This document shows positions 24,801-36,100 of a stretch of DNA of 64,000 nt, piece by piece. A program made the translations under genes and the position numbers. Within the stretch, counting starts at the first letter, position 1. Every line of letters starts with the position of its first letter. This stretch comes from Saxidomus purpurata (taxonomy: Eukaryota > Mollusca > Bivalvia > Venerida > Veneridae). The notes under the pieces are model-generated. The model had not been told where the DNA came from. It saw nothing but the letters and a program-made list of their open reading frames with translations, and did not search any database. The DNA lies in assembly GCA_022818135.1 (NCBI GenBank), contig JAFMSR010000019.1:36332375-36396374 (forward strand), written 5' to 3'.

Positions 24801-27800
24801 CTACGAAAATAAAATAAGTAAAGTAAAATAAAACACTTGTACTAATCTATAAGTTAGCATGATAGGTTAAAGGGAGCTGCAAGTCAGACAATCATTTGAC
24901 TTAAGATTGTTAAGAGGAATACACTGTTAAAAGAATTTCTAGAAACGGAGTATTAAATGTGAAAATATTCAAGATTGAAATATTCCAAAATGGGTTACAT
25001 GGAGGCGGCCATTTTGAATTTGTGATGCCACAGTGCTGTTATTAAATATTCACGCAGGTAATACATGTACTGCTAAGTTAAAAACAGCAGCTTCAAAAAT
25101 ATAATAAAATATGGTAACCTGCATGACAACTAATCAATGTCATCAATTTCAAATGAAAAATAATCATGAAAAAATAAGTAAATGGGGTTCAAAACTAAGT
25201 TTTATAAAAGGGGCGAGTCTAATAGTGTGTCTCATTTGCATATGTTTGCATATTAACTAAATCTTAGATTTGTCACAACTTCTTGAATTTTTAGCCGATT
25301 TTAAAAATTATTTCAACAGTGTGTTTCTGTTAATAACGTTTTTTCAATTTTAAACTAAGTTATAAATTACCTAACAACCGTCAACTTATCTGGTAATTTT
25401 TTCACAATTAAATGAATTTGAAAGTCATTCAACAGTATTTCACCTTTTAATTATGCATCAAACATAATATTCGCTTTCCAATGATTGGTACACGCTTAAG
25501 ACTGGTATCCACAAAACAGCAATATCGACACCGCTAGTGAGGAACCATTTATGTCAGATTGTGTCTAGTAAATTTTGTATCACTGGCACTGTTGCAACAT
25601 CCCAGTAATGTGTACTTTCAGCGATTTAAAAAGAAACTCATCGTGTTTTCGTTTTTCGAAAAGACCAGTTGTATAATAATGACATAATAGGCGAAACTTC
25701 TAACGCACCACCTGCCTTTTACATGATTTTCAAAATGATCGAGTCGTACATATTATATAGTAGATAATTTTAATTTAACGTTTAAACATCCGTATACTTA
25801 ACATGGGTCATTGCCTTGATGTCTTCCGTGGGAAACCCCCTCTTAAATTTTTCTTCCATATGAAATTTGTATCACTCAATCATTTAAAGATGCAGGTAAT
25901 GGAAGTATCTACCCAATGTCTTAATAAATGCAAGACATGAAAGCTTTGGTGTATCGATAGCTAAATATAAGCTTGCTCATATTGGAAGGATCGATGTGGG
26001 TAAGACGTTTTGTTTGGTACATATAATTCAGATGTGAAAATATAATGTCTTTTTACCTCTGAAGATAGACGTAGATTTCTACAGAAATCGTTTCTCATCG
26101 GCTATGATTTGTGTCTTTTGAATGCAGTTTGAATAACCGATATGTCATATTTCACAATAAACTATGATGGTTTTCTTGAAACTCCGTACACTAAGAAAGG
26201 CACTCAAATGAATCTATTGGAATTTGGTAACAAATTACTGGATTGTTTTTAAGATATTCTGAAATCATTGCTGATAGCGAGAGAAGTTTCTTTAAGTGTA
26301 TTCACTACTTCTGCTAAACAAAATAATCAAGAGCCTGAAAGTATGTTGAAGAATGATGGTGAAATCCTCTTTGAGTTTTATTTTTGTACATATATCCGTA
26401 TACATTTGTAAGTAATCTCAAATATCAGTTTTTGTGTGGTGTGCGTTTCTGTATGGTGTGTGTTTCTGTGTCACGATATATAAAAGTTGTTTTGTTGAAT
26501 TGTCAAATTTCAAAGTTGTAATAAAATGTTTTGAAATGTTTCATCAAACAAAAAATGTTTTAAGAGATTTTACTTGCAATATTTTACTTCCTAGAACACG
26601 ACCCGTGTAGCAATAATGCAAACTTCTAATCTTTGTTCTCCTGTACTCTGACTGTGTGATAAAGATGTTAAATGTAAAAGTCTATCATAGGTATGAGTTT
26701 CTGAATAAACACTGCTACACGCCCTTGTAGATATGTGACCTAACCCTGAGGAATCAATATTACGTCAATAGGGTCATTCAATATCTAAATCTCCATGATC
26801 CGGGACCCATGACCTTACTTTTGCATAAACTTAGCAAGTTACGACTATTTTGTATCAACTGCTGTTGGCATTGATCTTTTAGTCTTTGTTCAAATATTTA
26901 ACAAAGGAATTATCATTAAAACCCAATGAGTAACCAAAATGACCAAAGCCAGTGGAAAAAAGTTAACTCCTCATACTTAAAAACCAATTTGTTTTTCCAG
27001 GAGAAAGTCTTGTATCTTCTATTTTCAAGACTTTACAGCAGTATGTTAAACAGAAATATGTCATTCTATTCAACGGTAATTGCTGTGACTTTATTACACA
27101 TACATAGATAAAACTATTAACAATTTCAAAATTTTCATACACCCATTTTATATAACATTATCCCCTTTTACAAAACCCATTGTTTAAGAATACTGTGGAT
27201 TTACTTTGACGTTCTTTTCGTCACAACTTTGGTAAACCAACAACTGGATCTATTGTCAAAGCAAGATCTCAGCGAAAAGTAATGTTACATGTATCATTAC
27301 TGTTATACCTGGAAGAAGTTGAATGCCTCTTATGCCGCTGTTTTCTATCAATTTGACCAATTCATCAATGAAATTAAGAAATCAAATTGGAGCTGCCAAA
27401 CAACAAAAATATTAAAAAAATCAGTCAAACCTTAATCTGTTTTAACGCAAACTTCAACTGATCTATACATACCAGTTTTTGCGCTATATAATTTCTCTTT
27501 AAGGCCTGAACGTCTCGATGCCTCCTCCCGAAGTTCATAGGCATTAAATCAAATAATTTCATAAAATATTTGAACTGCATATAATTTACCACCGGGTTTA
27601 GCTAAATGTTTATCCATTACTGCTTGTAAAAAATGAATAAACAGATAATATACATTAATAGAATTTCTACCAAAATATTTGTACCAAGTGTTTTGATGAC
27701 AGTTTGAGTCCTATGCCTGCGAACTGAGGAGGGAAGCTTGTTAACAGTGGAGCTAAATCAGCGTAATACTTTGGCAGAAAATATATTTGCTACACTTCTT

Positions 27801-28640
27801 ATTAGGTGAAATAAGAATTTCACTTTACCGACTTTACCGGCTCACAAAGGTACACTTTTGGGTCATATCACTTTTATATTTCCTAAACATCTTGAATGGT
27901 TTTCATAGAACGTTTATCAGAACATGCAGAAACCATATTCCAACTTTCCGGCTCTATGTCAAAGAGTTATAACCGTTCAAATTGACCATCAAAATTTTTA
28001 ATTAAAAATTCATTGGTGATTTATACTCCTAGAATAATAAACATTGCCATAGTTTATCCCAAAAATAAGGATCTGTATAACAGTTTCATTTACATTGAAT
28101 ATAGAGGAACTCTGTAAAAATCTGTTTTGACTATCCTAGTGAAAAATAAAAAATCCACCCTTTCGCTTATGTATATCTCAATTTGTATTTGTCAATGATA
28201 GAAATAACCTAGTAAAACTTATTTCTTATATGTTTTTAAGGCATCCACTGTGTTTTGGCCATCATTCTTAACTATAAACCAATGCGACCATTTTGAAGGG
28301 TAATATAACTTTAAGATCTTTTAAGGGTTCAAATTCAAATTCATGATACTACATGAAGATCTTTTATTAATGTGCAGAACCTATCATAAAACCGGTCATG
28401 CAAATAAATAAAGTAAAAGGAGTCAAAAGTAATGAAACCATTTTTCTTTACAATTAATAAGTTCTTAAATACGTGTGAAATACGACTTGCATATACATGT
28501 ACCATATCGAACTATGTTGCCTTTAAACTGCTTGTTCTCACTTCCCGGTGAAAAAATTGATTTTCTACAAAATGGTTTACTTTATCATAAAATTTAATTC
28601 ATGTTTTTCAGTGGTTTATCAAAATATAACAGTTGATTAT
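24801..28640. other. Non-coding DNA
   Basis: I searched both strands for continuation of the kinase-like exon at 24593 and for IFI44L exons and saw none. The short frames near 26926 and 27787 look random. Confidence 0.4.
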
Positions 28641-28677
28641 ATCCCGATAAACTCACTGTCCACTCAGTGAAAATTAT

Positions 28678-28877
28678 CATTCTAACATGACTCGCGATTT
28701 TGTCTCTATATACAAAGAGTAGAAGAATTATGTTATATTAAACCATAAACAGCGCGGGAACTGATATGCTGTAAACATGACGTCATATTGCGCCGCATGA
28801 CGTTAAATGAGCGTTCGCGTAGAAAATAAAGCTTTGCATTCATTCACTTTTTGTAATATCTGGTCATGTTAGAATCG
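28678..28877. repeat. 200-bp segment with 13-bp inverted ends
   Basis: ATTCTAACATGAC near 28679 is the inverse of GTCATGTTAGAAT near 28863. It lies immediately beside the hairpin at 28877. Confidence 0.55.
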
Positions 28878-29046
28878 AAATAACATCCTTTTCAGCGTTG
28901 TTATCGTCTAATAAACAATAATTTGTCGTACTGATATGCAGTTATAAACCACTCAGGCCTTCGGCCTTCGTGGCTAATTACTGCATATCAGTACTCCAAA
29001 TCATTGTTTATTAAACGACTAACACCGCTGGAACGGATGTTATTTT
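28877..29046. repeat. Long hairpin (about 70-bp arms)
   Basis: The left arm 28877-28946 and right arm 28975-29046 are inverse copies (AATAACATCC, TAATAAACAAT and ACTGATATGCAGT-type words) with few mismatches. The loop carries AGGCCTTCGGCCTT. This is a MITE-like or foldback sequence. Confidence 0.8.
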
Positions 29047-29249
29047 TTAAATATATGTTACCCGGACGTCAACGTCAAATGTAATCCGAGCGTAATGAAT
29101 ACCGGAAACGATATAACGATGAAGTCGTTGAAATTACGTCGTGTTTGCTATGCTTTCTGATGACGTTTCCCGCGATTTCCGACATTTTATTGAAATAAAC
29201 TCAAAATAAGTAGAGTTTGAGACATAAAATAAACAGAAAAATTGTTGTA

Positions 29250-29341
29250 TTCGGTGTAATATTACAATAATTTCACTCGTGAAAGCCAAAGGTAGTTATT
29301 TTGAGCCACTTGTGAAATTATAACGTGATATTACACCGAAA
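29250..29341. repeat. Second hairpin (about 32-bp arms)
   Basis: TTCGGTGTAATATTAC...TTTCACTCGTG at 29250-29281 pairs with 29308-29341. The loop is about 26 nt. Confidence 0.75.
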
Positions 29342-29344
29342 CCA

Positions 29345-30618
29345 TACTATGTACATTTTGTAATAGTAATGGCTTGAATCTACAACTCAAGAACAAAACT
29401 CTTCCATTTTTTGAAAGTGTTGTTGAGGTTAGGTAAAGGCAGCGCTACACTATATGTTTATATTGGAATTTCAAAGGCGTTTGTAACGCTATATAATTTG
29501 GTAGCGTATAATTTGAAAACTACAGAACTACATATACTTTACAGGAATTTTTACTGTAACCTTTTATCTGATGATTTGTTCTAAAACATGTTAATTTCAG
29601 ACAGTTGGAAGAATGTTAATTTTCACCGAAATTTGAGAACGAGCAGCTTTAAGTCCGATGTTAGAGAAAGGGGTCGATGTCATAAAAATCAATATCATGC
29701 AAATGGGGAAATTAAAAAGATTAGGTACATGTAACTAAGGAAAAATTTCATCGTTCACTGAACTAAATGGTAGTTGTTAGAAGAAAAATGGTACATTAAG
29801 AACAATATAAGCTAAATGAGCTTAAGACTTGATGTAAATTATATGTATTCAACTGTTTTGATAATGATGTCTTAGATATGTAAGATCTGAAAACTTGCCT
29901 GTTTTTGACATTGCTTGTCAATTCAAGCGCTGGCATTGTATTAACTTTCGAAAATATTTGGTATATTTGGCCCATTGTCGATTTTCCCTTTGACAGAGAA
30001 TCTCTGCTGGCTACGTGATTAACTTTTAATCTGCGAAATAGTAAAATACCTAATTATAGAACATCTGCCCTAAAAAAATGAAATGAGTCATAAATACTTC
30101 TAAAACAAACACCACTGACGTCAGTTGTAGTGATGGTGTGGCACATCAGAGAATTAAGATCAAATAAAGTCCTACGAATCTTTGACGCCTCTTTAATAGC
30201 AGTTTTCTTGTAACTACATTTTAAGTGTTCTAGTTTAGCATTTGCAAGACTTATTAACTCCCTTCAAACAAATTTCTTAATCGTTCTTTTTCTAGCAAGT
30301 AAATGCATAGCAGACCTTATCAATACTTATTTACTTTTGAGGAAATGTAACTCCAGTCCTTCTTAAGTTGTCAGAAAACAATTATATTAGAATGAAAGGA
30401 AATACTATAAAATACGATTGACGGTTTAAAATACTTTGACGGTAAATAACAGCGACGACTTTTCTCATTATTATCCTGATATACTATTACCGTAATTTTG
30501 ATATTTTGATATTTGAACCGTTTAAACGTTTGGCTGTTTCAAACAAACATTCTAATATGCCTATGGTATATTTCTATAGTCAGACCGACGGCTTTAATAT
30601 GATTAATGCTCTCGGACA
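29345..30618. other. Non-coding DNA
   Basis: Nothing was recognised here. Confidence 0.5.
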
Positions 30619-30620
30619 AG

Positions 30621-31609
30621 TACAGTAGTCGGAACGTAACAGTTGTCACACTGAGTGCACGATACATGCACGATGTACGCACGATGTACGCACGTTACCC
30701 GTTCGGTCAATACACGGTACACGATTCAGAACAATACACGATATGAACGATATACGCACGCTGTACGCTACACGATAGACGGAGTAAACGTTATACGTTA
30801 CTTTTGACTTTTTACATTTTTTTTAAATTGCTATTGTTTTTTTTTATTGTACCATCTATGTGTGTTGTGTTTCTATATAACAATTTGTTGTCCGTTTAAT
30901 GAGACCAAATTTATTAGACCAATTAATTACACAATACAAAAAAGATTTCTATAAGTTTCAAATGTCCACAGTTTACCTAGGTGCGAAATAGTGTCAAATT
31001 TGAACACATTTGAGTGACATCGGCATAGTATTGATCCTGAGGTGCGAGAAAGTTGGCTTAAAATTGAAGGTAATTGATGCCAACACATTCCTTTAAAGCA
31101 CCACTACACGAAATAGACTGTTCATTTGTTTCGAAAGTAGTTGATGTCCCCTGTCCTCATATAATTCCTAATGAATTTCCTTGTACCTTGTCGACTGCAC
31201 TTAGGAGAATGCCGTGACAACAACAGTTTAGATATTGAGGAGAAATTATGTCCTTTCCGTCGACAAAATAGATTGATTTCGTTTTTTAGGTGGCAACTGT
31301 CTTCGACCTGTTCCGGAAGTCATTATTATTGTATTGCATTGACGAATGAAAAATAATACAATGTAAAGTCAGTCAAACAATTCACGACTGAATAAAACAT
31401 CGAATCGTATACCGTATAGGCCTATCGTGCATCGTGTACCGATAATCGTATATCGTGTATAGTATATGGTGCACGTTGCACGATGAATGATTCGATATTA
31501 TACACGTTGTACGATTGAAAAAAAAAACACGATGAGCGCACGCACGTTATATGCACGTTACACGCACGATATACGCAAATTTGACAACTGTTACGTTCCG
31601 ACTACTGTA
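30621..31609. mobile_element. Tc1/mariner-type MITE with CGATRTACG subterminal repeats
   Basis: The ends are a perfect 28-bp inverted repeat, 30621-30648 and 31582-31609, starting TACAGTAGTCGG. TA plus CAGT is the Tc1/mariner arrangement. Subterminal regions (30660-30795 and 31410-31575) are packed with CACGATGTACGCACG-like words in both orientations. The 989-bp element has no transposase frame. Confidence 0.8.
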
Positions 31610-32181
31610 GGCGGCGTTTCGGACATGGAAGTAGCTCCTCCCGACTTTTCTAATTTTCTCCCGCGCAGAAAATCAAAAATCAAAATAAACATAATATCTG
31701 TGTAAATACATCATTCGCATGAAATAGTTGTGATTAAGAACCTAAATATTATTTTGATTGCGACAGTTAAGACTTAGAATACCTTCATCTTGTTTTCCTT
31801 TAAAATGGCCAAGAAATTCGTGATTAAACGTAATGCATCTTTTTGAGTCCGGGAGACCAAACAATAAATGAAAACGTTTACGTCATCACACTGACGTCAT
31901 TAATCCACGTTAAATCGGTGTACAGTTCTGTTAAGCGGTAGGCAATTAAATCCATTGTCTGCTTGGTTAGATTCTGAATCTGACGTCTTCTGCATAATGT
32001 CACAGTCAGGTATTTTATATATTTTATGTATAAGATGATTAAACTAAATTAAGTTTGTATAATATAGGTATGTATGATATCTTGAATGGTGGCTCGAGTT
32101 AGGGGAGTGAATTCCAACAGCAACTGTTTATGCCACTTTACACATTACCGTCGATTACAGTCCGTAGTAGATACGATAGTT

Positions 32182-32278
32182 TTCATAAATTCGAATTGAA
32201 AGCATTTCCTGTCTATAATGTGCCTGCGGGCTTCACCCCGAACATTATCTCCGGGGAATGCTTTAATTTTGATAAAGC
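32182..32278. repeat. Hairpin with CpG-rich loop
   Basis: Arms 32182-32221 and 32241-32278 pair imperfectly (GCATTTCCTG...ATAATGT against ACATTATCTCCGGGGAATGC). The loop is GCCTGCGGGCTTCACCCC. The open frame over it is incidental. Confidence 0.65.
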
Positions 32279-33160
32279 ACCCCAAGCCATAGATTATTTC
32301 TTAATTATTTGACAAGTCAGTAACACAGTTACAGCAAACGTGCGTTAGAATGATATATTATGGCACGTAAAGCTCTCTAAATGAATATATAGGTAGACAT
32401 ATTGTATTCTAAATTATAGTAAGAATGAACTGATGAACTGAGGAGAAAAAGAAAAGAATATCATTGAATTATTTATTTTTGTGTGATTTTTCTCAATTAA
32501 ATCTATATAAAAAAAAGTATATAAACATTTCAAGATATGTTTTGGAAAAATATATAGTCATTAGTCCTTTCAAATTGATGAACCTAGTAGGTTACTAATA
32601 CTTAACCATTTTATACAGCCTGCTGAACTTTCTTGCAGTACACATATCACATATTTAACAATTTATATTCTTCAAGTCGTTTTATCGAAGTTAAAATATA
32701 ATGGTATTTACCTCGCGTGAACGGCGACAGCATAATACACGATGGTAAATCCACAATAAAATCCACCAAAGACAGCGTAACAATTTTTTACACATTGTAA
32801 TAACATACAAGATAAAATTGAAAGGTTTGCATCTCAATCAAATAAAATATTTGTTAAGTAAACGCCCAATTGCTTTCTCACACATACAAAGTGTAGTACA
32901 GTTCTGTGTATCAATCATTTACACACTAATTTCAGTGTTTATAATGTATGATAATCGCGTTATATTTTCACAATGCAAAACCCTTCTCTTGTCGAATGTG
33001 TATCTTCAGCGGTTTAGATAAAGTCTGTTATGATTGGTTTATGACAACAATAAGTTATTATTATATGTAGTTAAATTGGCTGTTGCGCTGTTAATTGTAT
33101 TTATAATATGCGTATTATACTGAAACATTCATCTCATTCTTTGGAACAAAACGAAATAAT
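32279..33160. other. Upstream region of the IFI44L-like gene
   Basis: It probably contains promoter or 5' UTR sequence. No GAAANNGAAA interferon-response motif was seen. There are inverted CCAAT boxes at 33033 and 33075 and AT-rich TATA-like DNA near 33100. Confidence 0.3.
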
Positions 33161-33182
33161 ATGGGGAACAAATGTTCAAGAG
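33161..33182 (+). CDS. IFI44L-like coding exon 1 (start exon)
   Basis: This 22-nt exon encodes MGNKCSR plus the first base of a Glu codon and ends AGAG|GTAAGG, a strong donor in phase 1. Gly2 and Ser6 match the N-myristoylation pattern, and Cys5 could be palmitoylated. It was chosen as the start because its phase fits the 44-nt exon at 35214 exactly. The alternative is an in-frame ATG at 35057 reading through into exon 2, which gives an ordinary hydrophobic leader and ignores the good acceptor at 35213. Confidence 0.7.
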
Positions 33183-36100
33183 GTAAGGCATTTATCTATA
33201 AATTAATGAAAATTCCATCAATCGGTTTAGATATGAGTCTACAAAGCATCCGAGTATATCAATAAACCGAATCGAGTTATAAAAATATTTAGAGGGTAAT
33301 TAGACCTTTCTAACTTAAACGTAATTCGTAAATGTAAAACGTACTTCAGAAATAAATAAGAGGATGTCTCAAAAAACGCTAAGTACCAATTTTTGAAGTA
33401 CAACATAATCGGTTAACTGTACATTGTACAAGTATTGCTCTTTCAGTTCTGTTTTGGCGGGTGTTTATTTTGCTATATTGACTGTCGCCAGTAAATGTGC
33501 CAAATGAAAACACAAAACATATAAATTACAGCAATACATGACACTGCCAATATGTTACAACCACCAGTATACATTTTAAGGGGAGAAAATGGTTGCATTC
33601 TCTTATTATGGTTACTGGACTTTAGGAGAATAATATGAGGAATTTCATTTACATGTCATTATTAAATTTCTATTTACATGTATAACTTAAAACAAACTGA
33701 GTCGTCAGAAGACGAAAACAACTGACAACTGTTCATCATTAGTATATTTAAAGATCTGACCGAAAATACGTGTACACCTACAATTTGTACTAGTATGCAG
33801 CGGAATCTCTGTACACATAACCCGGCCTTCTCAAAGGTCGCTTAAATAATGCCTCGTTCTCACAGCATTTACCAGCTACTGTGATGGCTTCACTGTCGGT
33901 TTAAACATTTAATATTTTTACACCAGTGAATACTTACCTTCTTAATCACTTCATGGATGTTTTACGTTAAGGAAAATTTCAAAACAGTGTTCGGTGTTAA
34001 ATCAAGTGGCATCAAGTATATGGATCATTTGCAACCTTTATGCTATTTTGTCTAATTTCGGACGCGTATGAAAGTCGGGTTTAATACAGATTGTCACATA
34101 TTGAGAACACATGTACGTACAGTTTTACAGGGTATAAACAAATATCCTGTTTGCTTTTCAAACAAATTCAAACGAATTTTAACCTTTAAAAGTGAAATGT
34201 TTTGTAGCATAGTGGTGTACGATGGTTTAAAAAGATATGAAGCAAGTGCAGATTTGTTATCTGATACGAAGATCAGAATGTTACAAACGGCAAGTAATGT
34301 CTGATGTATGGCAACAAATATCTTAAATTACGAATGTTTTTTGCACTAATGGTGCAGTTATCAAATAATACTTGACATTAAATACCATAACATACTTAAA
34401 AATGTTTAATAAACATTATATTTGAAATTAAAGATGATGCAGGTGTTTGCAGGTACAGGTGTTAGACGTAGCTTACTATCCGTACTGCTTACTTTTTATA
34501 CGGACGCTTCCATGGTCGAGTGGTTGGAGTCGCTGACTTGGAATCACTTCTTATTAATCGAGGAATCACATGTGCTCGGGCCCTGCTACCAACCAGCTTT
34601 TTCAATGTTTTATCTCAAGAAACCAAACCACGGTTTAAGATTTTATTGTGGAAACGGGAGACAATTCAAAACAAAGTATCTAAGCTCTGTGCCTTATGTT
34701 TTAGACAAGACGCTTTCTTGAAGTTTTTTCTAGATATAAGCCTATGTAAATTTAAGTGACACGCTCTTCCAGGCGGGATTAATTTTTTTCCAGGGATCAT
34801 ATACGAATAAACCTGGTACAGGTCCACTACGCAATGCTACATGCCAACTATCTAAGCTGAAGTCCTTGTAGTTTCAGAGAAGAGTATTTTGAAAATTGTC
34901 CTACAGAAACCAATGTAAAATCAGTTGACCCATACGACGGAAAAAATATTACGCTTTTATAAAAAATATTTTTATCATTTTTGCTATATATTGTTCAAAT
35001 CAAGACCCCCGGATTAACAATAACTCTTGATGATTAAAAGTATGCACATTTTCTAAATGTTTCAAAATTATTTGCTGCTGGTTTTGTGTTGGCCTAACAA
35101 CATTTTAAATGTAACAAACGTTCAGTCAGATACTATAAAACGCTTTTTTAATAATGCAAATGGGAATGATGGGAATTTAATTGACATAGCAATATACCAG
35201 TTTTCTGTTTCAGAAGATTGGCGAATAATACACCCGCAACTGGAGTGGACCCCTGAGGTATTGAAACTAATTCCTTGAGATAAAGTATTTTTCAAATTTG
35301 TATAAATTTCACAGACTAATCAGTAAACTAATCAGTAAACCACTCACTGTTTTGTGGTCATGGTTACGAGGCTTGCTTTTATCGTGAATCTGTATAATAA
35401 AATTATTATGAAAAAGCTACCAGTAAGAAAAATACTTAAATTGAACATATTTTACAATTTGTAAAGACAGACTATGCACAAAACGAAACTTGCTTCTTTT
35501 TGGACGTTAAAGTACTAAGATGTTAGAAAACACTCTTTTGTATTTTCTATTTCCAGTTCAAGAATGTGCTGATTCGCGAAATTAAAGAAATTCCGACCTT
35601 TAGATCGGTGAAACCAAGTATTCTACTGGTTGGTCCAATAGCTGCAGGAAAGTCTTCATTGGTTACATTTCTAAGTGCAGGAAAAAAACAGATAGTTCAA
35701 AAGGCAATAGTAGGAACAGATGAAAGAAGTTTAACTGTTAAGGTACATAACCCATCCATCCATCTATCAAGTCATGCGAAACCCACTCATCCATCCTTCT
35801 ACCCGTCCGTTCGTCTGCTCTAACAAATCCAATTTATAGGACTACGCGGACAATAGGTAACAGTAAATGTTCTTCGGTGTCATTTGTTCCGTGTTTGGTT
35901 CATGTGGCATCTTTTTTGTGGATAAAGGAACTATATAGAGACAAAAGAAGAGTACCATAAACCAAAAATATTTGAACGTCCGTCCGTCAGTTCATACCAA
36001 AGAGGCATTAGAGGGTTAGAGTTTGTGTGAAACTTAGCGATTTGGGGTTGCTCAATTTCATTCCGTCATTACAAAGCTAAAATGGTGTAGTAAGGGCTTA

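Noticed and set aside
31171..31356. Short frame in the Tc1/mariner MITE
   Set aside because: No transposase motif; the element is non-autonomous.
32279..33160. Interferon-stimulated response element upstream of the IFI44L start
   Set aside because: Only partial AAAACGAAAT-like sequence is present; no GAAANNGAAA pair was seen.
35057..35278. Alternative first exon starting MFQNYLLLV for the IFI44L gene
   Set aside because: It ignores a strong acceptor at 35213, whereas the MGNKCSR exon fits phase and family better. It remains a minor alternative.
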